Positions 38,401-46,278 are shown, numbered from the stretch's first letter. The stretch: DNA of 64,000 nucleotides from Niastella sp. OAS944 (GCA_024809215.1 JANUBW010000012.1:62001-126000), one strand, 5' to 3'. Notes: generated from the sequence alone by a model not told the origin. A program made the numbers and translations.

Positions 38401-41400
38401 AGCGGTTGAAATATTTGTATAAGTAACGTTGTCGGGCGATGATTGCCATTGGTAGGTAAGGCCATTTTGTAATGGCAGCCCGTTTACACTCAATATAAAC
38501 GGCGAACCAGGGCACACCATGCTATTATTCGATACCGTAGTACCAGGCACCGGTGCTCCTGAACAATTCTCCAGGTTGTACATCATCAGGTTATCTACGC
38601 CAATATCTGTAGAGCCAAAATCGGCCGTTGCGCGGAACCGGATAACGGTAGTTGCAGAGGAAGAAGTAAAGTTGATCACCTTTCGCTCCCAGCCATTGTT
38701 TACCTGGTATGAATTCAGCCGTGTGAAAGTAAGACCGCCATCGGTTGACAACAATACCTGTATGGTATCGTTACCCGATGTATTTATATAATCGAACCGA
38801 AGGCGTTTGGTTGGTATACCTGTATTACAATTCACATAGAAATCGAGCGCACCCACCGAACCGCTGGAGGCCCAGGCGCTATGGAAACGCGCTGAGTAAG
38901 AACCATGCGTTGCAGGCGGATTATAAGCGCCGCCGGTAGGTGTAGACCATGCAGCCGATGCCCCATCATCGAACCGGCGCCAGCTGTTGTTACCGGTAGC
39001 AGGCTGGCTACGCCAGAAGTTATTGGGTATATCGCGGGTATCGCAACCATTTATCCAGGGATCTTCAAAGCTCTCAGTAAATGGCAGCGTTGCATACGCT
39101 ACCGCAGTTGTATTCACCAGCAATGGAGCCGACAAAACTGTTGAGCCACCACAGGTTACAGACACCCGGTACCAGGTACTGCTTGTTTGTGAAGTGGCAT
39201 ACACAGCGCTTACTGCTCCGGTTATGTTTGTATAGGTAACATTATCGGGCGATGACTGCCATTGATAGGTTTGTCCCGACCCGGCCGTGCCGCCATTAAG
39301 ACTTAAGGAGAACGTAAGCCCCGCACATATTGGGTTGGCAGTGCTCACTACCGTGCCAGGCACCGGTGGTGTGGTACAGGCTGCTGTTACAAATTCAATT
39401 GCGCCAATATCGGGTGTGGTGGTACTGCGTGCACCACCCAGCAGATCGGTTGTAACACCTACAGCAACACCCATATTATCGAGGAACACATTGGCAGCCC
39501 TGAAATTACCCGCACCAATATTTACAAACTGCGGGTCGAGCGATACACTGCTTACATCGAAACCAGTACCCTGCCAGCCGGCCATGGTTGACCAGGCCAC
39601 ATTGTAGTAGCCAATATTATTGGTACCACCCGATGAATTTATAAACAGGTCGTTATTGGCTGAAGAAGTTACACCGGTACTTGAGTAGTACAAACAATAT
39701 TTGGTACCCGTACCGGCGCGCGTTATATAAATAAGATTGTTCTTCACATTTACATTATCGCCATATACATAACAGCCGTATGTAGTGCCGCCGGTGGCCG
39801 CAGCATCATCGAGCACAATGGTGTTATGATAATAGTTCCAGTTATTATAACCCGGGCTATAGATCCCATACACATCTCCTGCCCCATTGTTAATATTATA
39901 CACCAGGTTATTTTCGGCCCGGTTTGGTTGTGTGGCCGAATTACCGGTAGCAACAAGATAAAGACCATAGGCTGTAGAACCGCTGCCGGTAGCCCCATCG
40001 AACAGGTTATGAATACGGTTCTTTTCAATCAGCGTATTTACACTTGAGCTCACATATACCCCATACGCGGTTGACACGGTTGAGCGTGACGGCCGCGACA
40101 CATCGTTACCTGTTACCAGCACATTGGTATTCCCATACACATAAATAAAATACAGGTAAGCATCACGCACAATATTCTTCTCAATGACATTATTAGTATT
40201 TAATACAGAAGTGCTGCCATACAGATAAATACCATAGTAACCGCCGTTGATGGTATTACCAGTGATCTTATTATAGTTTCCATTATTACCTGAAACTGCC
40301 GTTGAGGTAGCAGAACCATTTATTACAATGCCGGCATAATTGGTAGCAGTTGATGAAGTGCTTGACGTAATTGTACATCTTTTAATAGTGTTGCTATCGG
40401 CTTTATTGGTAAGCACAATACCCCAGCCATATGTACCGCCCGACACATCTACATTCAAACTATCAATTGTAATATGCCTGGCGCCATTGAGGATAATGGC
40501 TGTTCGGTTATTGGCATCGGACGTATTATACGCAAGCGTAGCGCCATTACCGTTGAAGGTAATGGTATTGGCAGTTGATGAACCGCCTATATATGGAATG
40601 GTAACCGTTTCGGAATAAGGCCCGCTACCCGGCACTACATTAAACACAACGGCACTATTAATACCACACTTAATAAAGTTCACTGCATCGTTAAAACTTT
40701 GAAAGTTGGTACCACCGGTTGGCTGCAGGCTGTTAATGGTATATACACCACCCACTAATGCCGGTGATGTTATTTGAATAAGATTCGTAGTATCGGATTG
40801 CCCGCCATTGGTACAGGTAACTATGGCGCGGTACCAATGCGTTACACTTTGATTACCCGTATAAGACGGCAGTGTGGCCCCCGGTATATCTGTGTAGGTG
40901 CCATTATTGGTAAGGGCCGATTGCCACCGGTAAGTAATACCCGACGCTACGGTTTGCCCTGTAAGAGTTAATGTAAAGTTTTGCGCCATACACACATTGC
41001 TCACTGTGGTAGAAGCGGTACCGGCTTTTGGTTTTCCGGTACAGGCGTTGGCGGGTGTCCAGGAGAAAACTATATCGGGCCTTGTAGTTTGATTACCCGA
41101 ATTGGAAGTGCTTGTGGTGCCGCAAAGATTACCCTGGTTATCGGCATTAAAAGTATGTGAGCCATTAAAAGATAATCCGGTTGTCCAGGCAATGGTAGGG
41201 TTCTCAATAAACCAGGTGCCTGAAGTATTGCCAGGATCGCCATCGCATACTTCAATAAGAATATTATCAGTACCATTCCAGAAAAACGGCGTAGGGAATA
41301 TAAACTCGTTAGAGCCGGCCACTGCCTGGTAATCGGCAGATGCGGTTTCAACGGGCGCCGAGGTAAAATCATCCCAGGAGTTGGTGGAAAGCGTGGCTAC

Positions 41401-41715
41401 CGTGGTGCCGCCTATTTTCATCACCAGCTTTTCCGTTGGCCCGGCCCCATTCACGTTTAGTACGTTAAATTTAATTGACTGAATGGTACCCGGGCCCATA
41501 CCTGCTGCTGACAATTCAGATGCCAGATAGAGGTATTGCGCCCGGCTACCTTCAAACCAATCCTGAATGGGACAGGGATACGTATTATCGGCATTACCGG
41601 TAGTGCCGTTCCCTATACTAATATCAACCTGGGCATTGAGTTGAAATGCTGTAAACAGCATCAGCAACAACCCGCCTATTTTTTTTACAAACCTGTATGA
41701 GTAGCCGTTTCTCAT
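29443..41715 (-). CDS. Giant T9SS type B surface protein with beta-helix, MAM-like and PKD modules
   Basis: 4090 residues. Approximate order: signal peptide (1-28); N-terminal beta domain (30-230); Ig-like module (230-325); right-handed beta-helix 1 (325-770); Ig-like; two MAM/jelly-roll-like modules (880-1045, 1155-1318; LPFTESFEDPWINGCD and LPYQESFENTWVNGCD), each followed by an Ig-like module; beta-helix 2 (1420-1880), 3 (1985-2450) and 4 (2550-3025), each introduced by an Ig-like module and a YTIN-x-FxSFNDA entry motif and closed by TTPDIGAYEF; an IgGFc-like module (3185-3600); a PKD domain near 3740; an Ig-like and an FN3 module; and the type B C-terminal domain (4000-4090; VFIPNSFTPNGDGLNDML, GVYMYVCRMVLTDG). 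Likely a surface adhesin or polysaccharide-binding protein. Head gene of the T9SS series. Confidence 0.95.
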   Translation of the reverse strand: MRNGYSYRFVKKIGGLLLMLFTAFQLNAQVDISIGNGTTGNADNTYPCPIQDWFEGSRAQYLYLASELSAAGMGPGTIQSIKFNVLNVNGAGPTEKLVMKIGGTTVATLSTNSWDDFTSAPVETASADYQAVAGSNEFIFPTPFFWNGTDNILIEVCDGDPGNTSGTWFIENPTIAWTTGLSFNGSHTFNADNQGNLCGTTSTSNSGNQTTRPDIVFSWTPANACTGKPKAGTASTTVSNVCMAQNFTLTLTGQTVASGITYRWQSALTNNGTYTDIPGATLPSYTGNQSVTHWYRAIVTCTNGGQSDTTNLIQITSPALVGGVYTINSLQPTGGTNFQSFNDAVNFIKCGINSAVVFNVVPGSGPYSETVTIPYIGGSSTANTITFNGNGATLAYNTSDANNRTAIILNGARHITIDSLNVDVSGGTYGWGIVLTNKADSNTIKRCTITSSTSSTATNYAGIVINGSATSTAVSGNNGNYNKITGNTINGGYYGIYLYGSTSVLNTNNVIEKNIVRDAYLYFIYVYGNTNVLVTGNDVSRPSRSTVSTAYGVYVSSSVNTLIEKNRIHNLFDGATGSGSTAYGLYLVATGNSATQPNRAENNLVYNINNGAGDVYGIYSPGYNNWNYYHNTIVLDDAAATGGTTYGCYVYGDNVNVKNNLIYITRAGTGTKYCLYYSSTGVTSSANNDLFINSSGGTNNIGYYNVAWSTMAGWQGTGFDVSSVSLDPQFVNIGAGNFRAANVFLDNMGVAVGVTTDLLGGARSTTTPDIGAIEFVTAACTTPPVPGTVVSTANPICAGLTFSLSLNGGTAGSGQTYQWQSSPDNVTYTNITGAVSAVYATSQTSSTWYRVSVTCGGSTVLSAPLLVNTTAVAYATLPFTESFEDPWINGCDTRDIPNNFWRSQPATGNNSWRRFDDGASAAWSTPTGGAYNPPATHGSYSARFHSAWASSGSVGALDFYVNCNTGIPTKRLRFDYINTSGNDTIQVLLSTDGGLTFTRLNSYQVNNGWERKVINFTSSSATTVIRFRATADFGSTDIGVDNLMMYNLENCSGAPVPGTTVSNNSMVCPGSPFILSVNGLPLQNGLTYQWQSSPDNVTYTNISTATNETLNTSQTAATWYRMLITCTNGGQSATSVPVFVPLRTPQYTTLPYQESFENTWVNGCDTREIPNNFWINNPATGDDSWRRHDDGASAAWGGVNNGAYAPVAAQGSYSARFHSWNADDGAQGNFDLHINASVGAPNKRLSFSYINTSGDDSLTVLISTNGGATFTRIDSVGLRSAWAQKVLFFNSTSATTVIRFRATADFGATDIGLDDIFIGEWPDCTGAPNTGTAVSTTSTVCIEPFTLSATGISTGNGITYQWQSSLDSLAWTNIPGATGISLTTSQVGTHWYRLVTTCTIGNTSANSATVKVISPTPVHGVFTINNQKPNQLPNFISFNDAYNHIKCGIDGWVRFEVENGTGTYNEQLIMTPIPGASATNTVTFKGVGSAVLGFAATNTNERAVIKLKGTRYVILDSLIINASNGTYGYGVQLMSNTDSNVVQHCTINLSTTSTTQNFAGIVVNGADAGATTTGNVLSDYNEFTGNTITGGYYGITLAATFANGANGYNKITNNIIKDFYSYGIYVAGSYGTVIDKNRISRPTRTSVTDFYGIYFTTEKNAGCFVTKNRIFNPFGGAPTSTAAFYGINFNNSSGSTGGANNENIVSNNVIYDVNGNGLVYALANTGSSYAWYLHNTISLDQISSTSTVATRGFYQTTAAAGIFFYNNNISITRGGTGPKYCIYLATNAPAGADNNNYYLNSAAGTNNLGFFGSARKTLADWRAATSLDAASLAITPAFVDPIAGNFTPGNAGIDNKGIAIGVSDDINDRVRRTTTPDIGAYEFTPLPCAVPLVNGKVDVTPDTICQYKPVYLHLNIGAFGSGQTFQWQQAKTLAGPFTNLGTPMLTPDTTVIADTTIYFRVLITCGANTVYTDTVQLVVNPALPNGTYTINKGGLSTYEPGKPGGNFLSFNDAKAAMGCGIGGAVVFNVVAGSGPYNEQLVLDSISGTSAINTITFNGNGNTITFNANSNSQRAVIKLNGADHITFDSLVIEAGGGTYGYGVQLVNNADSNTFRKCTINTSVSSTSNQYAGIVINSSESGATTTGNTLCDGNVFDRNTINGGYYGATLVGSTTATAFLNNNSFTNNIITDFYNYGLYIAGTNYTQVTGNTFTRATRTNTATSVYGIYVTAAPSNRLSISKNKFTRFFGGLSANTATLYGIYHNGVSAATEDTVSNNIFYELDGNGPIYALYNTGSSKVWYYHNSISLDNALSTATGATVGFYQTTTATGIQFVDNIVTVSRGGNGAKHAIYLNTTGSEILSDYNNFFVSGSNAHVGFYTANRTTLFDWTTASTKDASSLNHNPLYTDVSIGNLKPMLAALDNKGTPVGIATDILDVVRSTTTPDIGAYEFAPLPCQTPPVAGTAIVTPNTGLCLEMPIELDVTGHSPLGAITFQWQSSPDGVTWTDISPVQYFPEYKTKVTLNTWYRAAVTCTGNTVYTAPVQVTLNNILLAGRYTINPAGGTTLPNFVSFQAAVDALLCGISGPIVFDVAAGTYTEQIRIPYIPNTSAINTVTFQAENGVASSVNLTYSANGTSNYTLKLDSTRYFIFKNLTISGSNATAGRVVELAGTASYDSVVNCIIAAPAVTVASNTIAGVYAYQLKGTNNVIKGNTINNGSSGIYFTGTGTAAGLTIDHVIDSNTVTGAYQYGIYAANHKRLQLNKNNVTLNGAVNASAYGINVTDADSSYQVTGNNVTLNDITTIVYGIALINCDTSLTVRGKLANNIVTAVNNNAGTLYGLYLTSSPGVLVKNNTVAINTSGAGSYGIYHNNFSVADYFNNTVHSTSTAATNNHAMYLLNTAATSVQLRNNIFSNKGGGTALYVNNSSQSLTSDYNMLYTTGSSLVQRANPAGTFATLTDWRAGSYWDRYSIGYAPALVSDNDLHPDLAKPDVWAMHGRGVQIAGNNRDINDSIRPVTLTQGVPDLGAYEFFPTALPTVLTATPAAPVANQVQTFMYGTDTVMKINWGATVPATLEARRYSGVVPANLQPRPDSMFFYTKVDIPGGGNYDYGMELFYLDPWQGSIPDQNQLGLGKTTISNAWIVGFSSRVDVLKKKITQGNVNYIDRFTGLINPYAPPVLPEKDSSNRGKRFWVGYQRSWDFTNGGNLQEMVLYMSTTDQPANVQVRVNGTNWVRNYVIPPFTTKASDYLPKDGLDDARLTDEGLYNRGISIVSDVPITAYAHIFASTNSGATMLFPVGVWGYEYYSLNNRQNYTATGAYTTIMVVADKNNTEVEITPSVPTLGGRPANVPFRITLNAGDVYQVLGAMQSGSEGYDLTGSIIKAVPNANNECHAIGVFTGSSRTALGCGSAAGGSGDLFLQQTFPYSAWGKKYLTAPTSTSANISTLMTNIYRVLVKDPATVVKRNNIQLPLSSLINNRYYQYESNTADIITSDNPVTMVQYMSSSFSCPNTSGDGDPESNILSPAEQAVDGFSGFYRNNLSGININYLTLIIPDNGMASLKIDGIPWAAIPAADKHSYAHSQPGYTVAIKKWPTGAGQSSVESDSAYLGLVYGLGSAESYGYNVGTMVKTLQGLGTISNTNNGSSKADYTCAGTPFRFTGYLPFKPTTLTWKLSRVPGLAPNADVTVNNPVASDSIMINGVRNYLFPLNQDYKFAAPGVYTIEIVYDHPDIESCDHTGRDLIFVQVVPAPKADFVVNFSGCVKDVAEFVGEKTAQNGIAVNQWKWEFHDGSKANGQRVTFSYDKPGTYKENLQAITADGCVGDSTKEIVVNPIPIVNAKSVVVCTGGDTTLRVENPAAGATYTWYNAVTGGAVVGTGPTMRITNVTAGVDYYVQESSTTGCSSERTKVSVAVQSAITQPVVSVDSVTSNLVRFKWNAVPGAVGYEVSINGGANWSVPSSGATGLTHTVAGLQPMQTVTIVVKAKGVCVDNISAPVSQQVLPDGVFIPNSFTPNGDGLNDMLRIYGYKIRELKLVVFNQWGEKLFETSDQTRGWDGTFRGKAQPSGVYMYVCRMVLTDGTVMDKRGAINLIR

Positions 41716-41798
41716 GGAGCAGTATTTAGTATTATTGAGAATCTTTCTTAGTTTCTGTTAGGGGCATAGCGGTCCCAGGCCGGTAACCAGCCACTTGT

Positions 41799-41951
41799 CG
41801 TGAAACGGCAAACGTGAAACGTGAAAGGCCTCGCTAATTTTTCAAAATGCCAAGCGAGTTTACGCAGCCAAAATTTTATAGCCTATTGCATTACAAACGT
41901 GAGTCTCGAAATTGAGCGCCTTTTTTCACGTTTCACGTTTGCCGTTTTACG
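41799..41951. repeat. CGTGAAACGG-type inverted repeat element, copy 1
   Basis: Arms 41799-41826 and 41924-41951 are reverse complements at 27 of 28 positions, separated by 97 nt. It sits between the giant gene start and the DUF4302 gene. Arms and the first loop bases (AAAGGCCTCGCTAAT) match the element at 46131. Nothing else is seen in 41716-42032. Confidence 0.9.
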
Positions 41952-42032
41952 TTTCGCGATTGCCGTATTCACAGGGCCGAATCAGCGAATGGTTTTACAT
42001 AGAAAACAATATGTTTCTATAGCGACCTTGTA

Positions 42033-43358
42033 TTAATTCCGCCAACTAATCCACGCCTTGGCGTCTTTAGCACTTACCATATCGTAACTGGTTTCGCCGG
42101 TTTGAACAAACCACCAGCCGCTGGTTGTGCTGTACAATAGGTCTTTTGTTTTAAAAGCGGGTCCTGTAGTTGGGTACGGGCCTACGGTGAGGTCGCCCAA
42201 TGAACTAAAGACAACCCGGCCGTCTGATTGAAAAGCAGGTTTTGCAGCAGTGCCATAATGAAAATCAATGTCATTAATGGCTGGTATATAATAGAAGGGT
42301 ACCAATGCATCGAACGATGAACCGGATGAAGGTTGTATACCCGGCCAGTAAGTAAAGTAATAATAGCTCGATGTATCGGTGCGCAACGAGTGTACGTCAA
42401 ATGCGTCATCAACGCCGTTTACGTGAAAACCATCCACAGAGATCCAATAGCTTTGTGCAGCTGCGCCCCAGTTCCACCACTGGCGTGCAGCCTGTACATC
42501 GGGATTTATTGGTTTGATGGCGCCGGCAATTGTAGCATCGGTATTATTTACTTTTACCTGTATGGTATTGGTTGTGGAATTAAAACCGGTGATGGTAAAA
42601 CCGGTAATGGTTGTGCTTCCGTTAACCACGGGAATAGTGAATTGAATACCCGCAGGTGAAAAATAATAAGGTGTGGTAACCGTATGTACTGTTCCGGAAG
42701 CATCTTTCCAGGTAATGACTGCCGTTTTAAATATTGTATTGATCTGTATCTCATATTCTGTACCGTTATAAGTGAGGCGTTTAAAATAGTTCAGGATCTT
42801 TCCCAGGTTTGCCAGTCCGGTCATATTATTACGCACCTGTTTATTTTCCCAGGCGGCCCGGTCTTGCACAGTAGCCTTACGCATAATGGCTTTGCTGCCG
42901 TTAAAGCGTCCGGTGAGCAAAATGCTGTCTACGGTACAGGTATCTATTGAAAATTCAAAATCAGAGATCAGGCCACCGCCATAATAGCCGCCATTCACAC
43001 TTGCATCAGGGTCGGCCAGCATATGGATGTAGGAATAGGTATCAAAAATAAGACAGGGCTGTTGTAACGATTTCAACCGAAAGCTGCTCTCCTTTTGTAC
43101 GCCTGCAGTGGTAGTATCAAAATCGCAATTCATGAACACGCGATTGCTTTCATTGAAGCGGAAATAAAAGCTATAGGTATTGCCCAGCTTGGTTACCAAT
43201 GTGGCCGTCCAGCCATTGGCAGAACCCGTTATTATAGACTCATAATTTCCCAGCTGTTCATTGATGCGATCGTCTACATCTTTATTGAAGGCGGCTTTTT
43301 CTTTGTTACATGAAACAACTGTTGTGAATAGAATAAGTGTGTATAGTATCTTTTTCAT
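42033..43358 (-). CDS. DUF4302 domain-containing lipoprotein
   Basis: 441 residues from ATG 43356-43358 (MKKILYTLILFTTVVSCNKEK), chosen because it gives a short signal peptide and lipobox (TVVSC). A longer frame starts inside a CGTGAAACGG repeat and is rejected. The mature part begins 'AFNKDVDDRINEQLGNYESIITGSANGWTATLVT', the DUF4302 opening, where 'L-x-x-x-x-xGW' is typical of lipoproteins associated with SusC/SusD loci. It is the last gene of the SusC/SusD/metallohydrolase series and is thought to be a surface-exposed accessory lipoprotein. Substrate unknown. Confidence 0.88.
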   Translation of the reverse strand: MKKILYTLILFTTVVSCNKEKAAFNKDVDDRINEQLGNYESIITGSANGWTATLVTKLGNTYSFYFRFNESNRVFMNCDFDTTTAGVQKESSFRLKSLQQPCLIFDTYSYIHMLADPDASVNGGYYGGGLISDFEFSIDTCTVDSILLTGRFNGSKAIMRKATVQDRAAWENKQVRNNMTGLANLGKILNYFKRLTYNGTEYEIQINTIFKTAVITWKDASGTVHTVTTPYYFSPAGIQFTIPVVNGSTTITGFTITGFNSTTNTIQVKVNNTDATIAGAIKPINPDVQAARQWWNWGAAAQSYWISVDGFHVNGVDDAFDVHSLRTDTSSYYYFTYWPGIQPSSGSSFDALVPFYYIPAINDIDFHYGTAAKPAFQSDGRVVFSSLGDLTVGPYPTTGPAFKTKDLLYSTTSGWWFVQTGETSYDMVSAKDAKAWISWRN

Positions 43359-43374
43359 AATCATTTTACTTAAT

Positions 43375-43396
43375 CGTGAAACGGCAAACGTGAAAC
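43375..43396. repeat. Single arm of the CGTGAAACGG repeat family
   Basis: One copy of the arm, just upstream of the DUF4302 start, without an obvious inverted partner nearby. Pyrimidine-rich words (TATCAACTTTATC, CTCGTCAACTTG) fill the rest of the gap up to 43603. Confidence 0.75.
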
Positions 43397-43603
43397 AGGC
43401 CGGTAGGGGGAGGGGCATCATTTTAAGGCTCAATATTCTTTACCTGTATCAACTTTATCAACTCTATTAACTTTTCAACTCCTCGTCAACTTGTTAACTC
43501 ATCAACTAACTTCCCCTTCTCTCCCTTCGCCTTTTAATGAACACTATCAGAAAGAGGAAACACCAACAAATGATATGTATTTTTAAAGCGTTATTCATCT
43601 TTT

Positions 43604-44506
43604 TCATTTTATAAGATCATCAACCGCTTTGCGAACCCTCGTTTGCAATCGATAGAAATCCATTCCCCACACATCTTTATAATACGCCACTACCATTGCT
43701 TCTTTTTTACGCAGTTTTGCTTTGGCATCGGCCTGGGTAATTCCGTTTTGACTGGAACCGGCCGGAATGGAATTCACGATCTTATCGAAACCGGCTCTCC
43801 CTTCTGTTAGCATCATAGAGATCATTTCTACAAAATCTTCATCGGGAGCCGACATAGCATAAGCCGTTACAAAACCATCCCGCCGGGCAGCGTTGTCAGA
43901 CACATTATTCCAGTTGGCGGTGTAAAAACCAGGCGTGATCCTTTTATAATCGTCAGGGTATAATACGTTCTGGTGAAGAATATGACCAAACTCATGCTCA
44001 ATGGTATGGAACATTTGTTTGATGCCCATTGAATCGGAAGGTTGATAATCGGGCATCACTTTCGTTCTGAAATCATTCAACACATACAATACGATCTTAC
44101 GACCGCCTTCGGCAGTACCCAGCGTAATGGTACCATCGGTATTCCAGCTGGCGCTACCGCACAACACAAAGAACTTCGGACAATACGTTTTCATAAATAC
44201 CTCACCGGCTTCGGCGATATAGGTATCTATCCAAACCTTTTTCACCGCTTCCATTACAGGCACTATCTTTTCTTCGCGCGGCGGCACCAGGTTCTTGTTC
44301 AATTCCAGTTCAAACTGGTCCCACTTATACTTTACTGATATGTTGAAGGGTTTGGTTAAGTTGGAATAGATCCAGTTATCGATGGGGCCTTTTTTCCAGC
44401 CATCGCCACCCAGGCCAGGGATATCATCAACACTGCCCAGGTCCTCACTTTTTTTGCAGCTGACGCCTAATAAGATTACTAATAGATATGCTACAATGAT
44501 CCGCAT
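43604..44506 (-). CDS. Substrate import-associated zinc metallohydrolase lipoprotein
   Basis: 300 residues. Lipobox LLGVSC (C17). The zinc-binding motif HEFGH is at 171-175 (HTIEHEFGHILHQN), and 'DFVEMISMMLTEG' further on may supply the third ligand. Family TIGR04549 (LP_HExxH_w_tonB) matches: lipoproteins found next to SusC/SusD pairs. The protein is probably outer-membrane anchored and may cleave peptides before import. Between SusD (upstream) and DUF4302 (downstream) on the same strand. Confidence 0.93.
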   Translation of the reverse strand: MRIIVAYLLVILLGVSCKKSEDLGSVDDIPGLGGDGWKKGPIDNWIYSNLTKPFNISVKYKWDQFELELNKNLVPPREEKIVPVMEAVKKVWIDTYIAEAGEVFMKTYCPKFFVLCGSASWNTDGTITLGTAEGGRKIVLYVLNDFRTKVMPDYQPSDSMGIKQMFHTIEHEFGHILHQNVLYPDDYKRITPGFYTANWNNVSDNAARRDGFVTAYAMSAPDEDFVEMISMMLTEGRAGFDKIVNSIPAGSSQNGITQADAKAKLRKKEAMVVAYYKDVWGMDFYRLQTRVRKAVDDLIK

Positions 44507-44612
44507 TTTATTTAGCAGTTTGTGGTTTATGGTTTGTTGTTTGTGGTTATCCTTGTTCTAACCTACCTGTATTCACTTTTTCATTTCTCATTTTTCATTT
44601 TTCATTTCTCAT

Positions 44613-46064
44613 TTACCTGGGGTTTTGTGCTATACCCGCCTGTTTTGCCACATCGGGGATCTGAAACACCCGCATGGGATCATCGGCTTTCAGGGTAAGC
44701 TTTGGCCCATCTACTGTTTCATGAACAACCGGTAATTTATACCGTAACAGATCGAACCAGCGCATACCTTCCTGTACAAACTCGGCGCGTTTAAAATCCA
44801 TTACCGCAGCCAGCGCCCCTGCCTGGGCATCGCTTGTACGATAAAATGATCTTATTTTACTGGCAGTAATATTATGAGTAGAAGCACTGTAATTGTAAAT
44901 GCGGGTGCTGGCGTAAGCGTTTAAGTCAGCTACAACATCATTGATATTATTCAGGTACACGTTTGCCTCGGCCCTGTTGAACAACGCTTCTTCGGTAGTG
45001 AACAATGGCACCATCACATAAGCATCACCTATTTCGGCATTCACCGATTCACGAACGAAGTATTCATTCACTTTAGGAATAAAATAGTTATTGGTTCCGC
45101 CGGTGTATAACTGGTATCTGAAAATGCGGGTACCGCCGGTTACATTGGGCGCCAGCAGTATTTCATTTGCTTTCGAAGCATCCAGTCCATACCGCACCCC
45201 GATGTAGTTCCGTGCCCAGATCGATTTTGTTTCTACTAACAATAAATTAGCAGGTTCTGTAGCCTTTGCATACCGGCTCCATAATTCATTATAGGTAAGA
45301 ATGCGGTATTCGGTATTCCATGGACGAAGTATAGAAACAACATTGTTATTAGGGAATACTTTTGAGGCATACTTCACTACCTCGTCGTACTTTCTTTTGA
45401 ACAAATAGAACCGTGAAGCAAAGGCATAAGCGGCCGCTTTTGTAAAATGATAGCGGGGAACACCATAGGTTTTGTCATCGATCAATTCCATACCTTCCAG
45501 CAGGTCTTTCTCTATCATGTCATATACATACTGCACCGTTTTTCTTTCATACTGCTCAAACACCACCTTTTCGGGTTTTAATACATATGGTATACCGGCA
45601 TCACTGCCGGCAGTGTTTGCATCATATACTTTTGAGAAAAAGGTAACCAGCATAAAGTGCGCATAAGCACGGCATACCAGCGCCTCTCCTTTTTGTGCCG
45701 CATATTTTTCCGGTTCTTTTTCACATACCGCCAGCGCCTGGTTGGCGGCAGCAATGGCTTTATAACAGGCGTTCCAATAAAACTCAGGCGAATCTTCCTG
45801 GTTATTGGCCACGTCTTTGAAATTAAAGGGATCAATATTAGTGCGATCGAGCTGGCCAATACCTTTATCGGCCACATTATCTGAAATAGATTCACAAAAA
45901 GCCATATAATTGGCCTGGGGATATGCAGTGCCTAATAACTGCGATACTTTCTCGGGGGAGTTCAACACGGCCCGGTTATCGGGTGGTTGTTCCAAAAATT
46001 TCTTACAACTAACTGTTGTTATCAACAGCGTGTAACAGAATAAGATTTGCAATAACTTTCTCAT
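44613..46064 (-). CDS. RagB/SusD family nutrient uptake outer membrane lipoprotein
   Basis: 483 residues from ATG 46062-46064 (MRKLLQILFCYTLLITTVSC), which gives a proper lipobox at C20; the longer frame begins in the repeat element and is rejected. The opening 'KKFLEQPPDNRAVLNSPEKVSQLLGTAYP' and the TPR-like helical blocks with 'RAYAHFMLVTFFSKVYD' are the SusD signature, and the C-terminal 'DFKRAEFVQEGMRWFDLLRYKLPV' is the usual end of the family. SusD-like proteins bind the ligand at the surface and act as a lid on the SusC channel encoded directly upstream. Confidence 0.95.
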   Translation of the reverse strand: MRKLLQILFCYTLLITTVSCKKFLEQPPDNRAVLNSPEKVSQLLGTAYPQANYMAFCESISDNVADKGIGQLDRTNIDPFNFKDVANNQEDSPEFYWNACYKAIAAANQALAVCEKEPEKYAAQKGEALVCRAYAHFMLVTFFSKVYDANTAGSDAGIPYVLKPEKVVFEQYERKTVQYVYDMIEKDLLEGMELIDDKTYGVPRYHFTKAAAYAFASRFYLFKRKYDEVVKYASKVFPNNNVVSILRPWNTEYRILTYNELWSRYAKATEPANLLLVETKSIWARNYIGVRYGLDASKANEILLAPNVTGGTRIFRYQLYTGGTNNYFIPKVNEYFVRESVNAEIGDAYVMVPLFTTEEALFNRAEANVYLNNINDVVADLNAYASTRIYNYSASTHNITASKIRSFYRTSDAQAGALAAVMDFKRAEFVQEGMRWFDLLRYKLPVVHETVDGPKLTLKADDPMRVFQIPDVAKQAGIAQNPR

Positions 46065-46130
46065 GTCACAATTTGTTACAGGTTTCAGGTTATTTGTTTC
46101 GGTTGCCGTTTCGTGAATCGCCTCGCGAGT

Positions 46131-46270
46131 CGTAAAACGTGAAACGGCAAACGTGAAAGGACTCGCCAATTCCGAGATTCACTTTCGACCTTGCGGCGCC
46201 CGAAAATTCTTGCTGATCGCCGATCAAACGCCAACCTCGCAATTGGGCGTTTGCCGTTTCACGTTTTACG
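46131..46270. repeat. CGTGAAACGG-type inverted repeat element, copy 2
   Basis: Arms 46131-46153 and 46248-46270 are perfect 23-bp reverse complements with a 94-nt loop. The element fills the gap between SusD and SusC, and the right arm lies 9 bp from the SusC stop codon. It shares arms and loop start with the element at 41799. Confidence 0.92.
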
Positions 46271-46278
46271 TTTCACGA

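Noticed and set aside
46064-46169. Longer start for SusD giving a TFAVSRF-containing N-terminus (also seen for DUF4302 at 43358-43433)
   Set aside because: The extra residues are translated CGTGAAACGG repeat; the downstream ATG gives a normal lipoprotein signal peptide in both cases.
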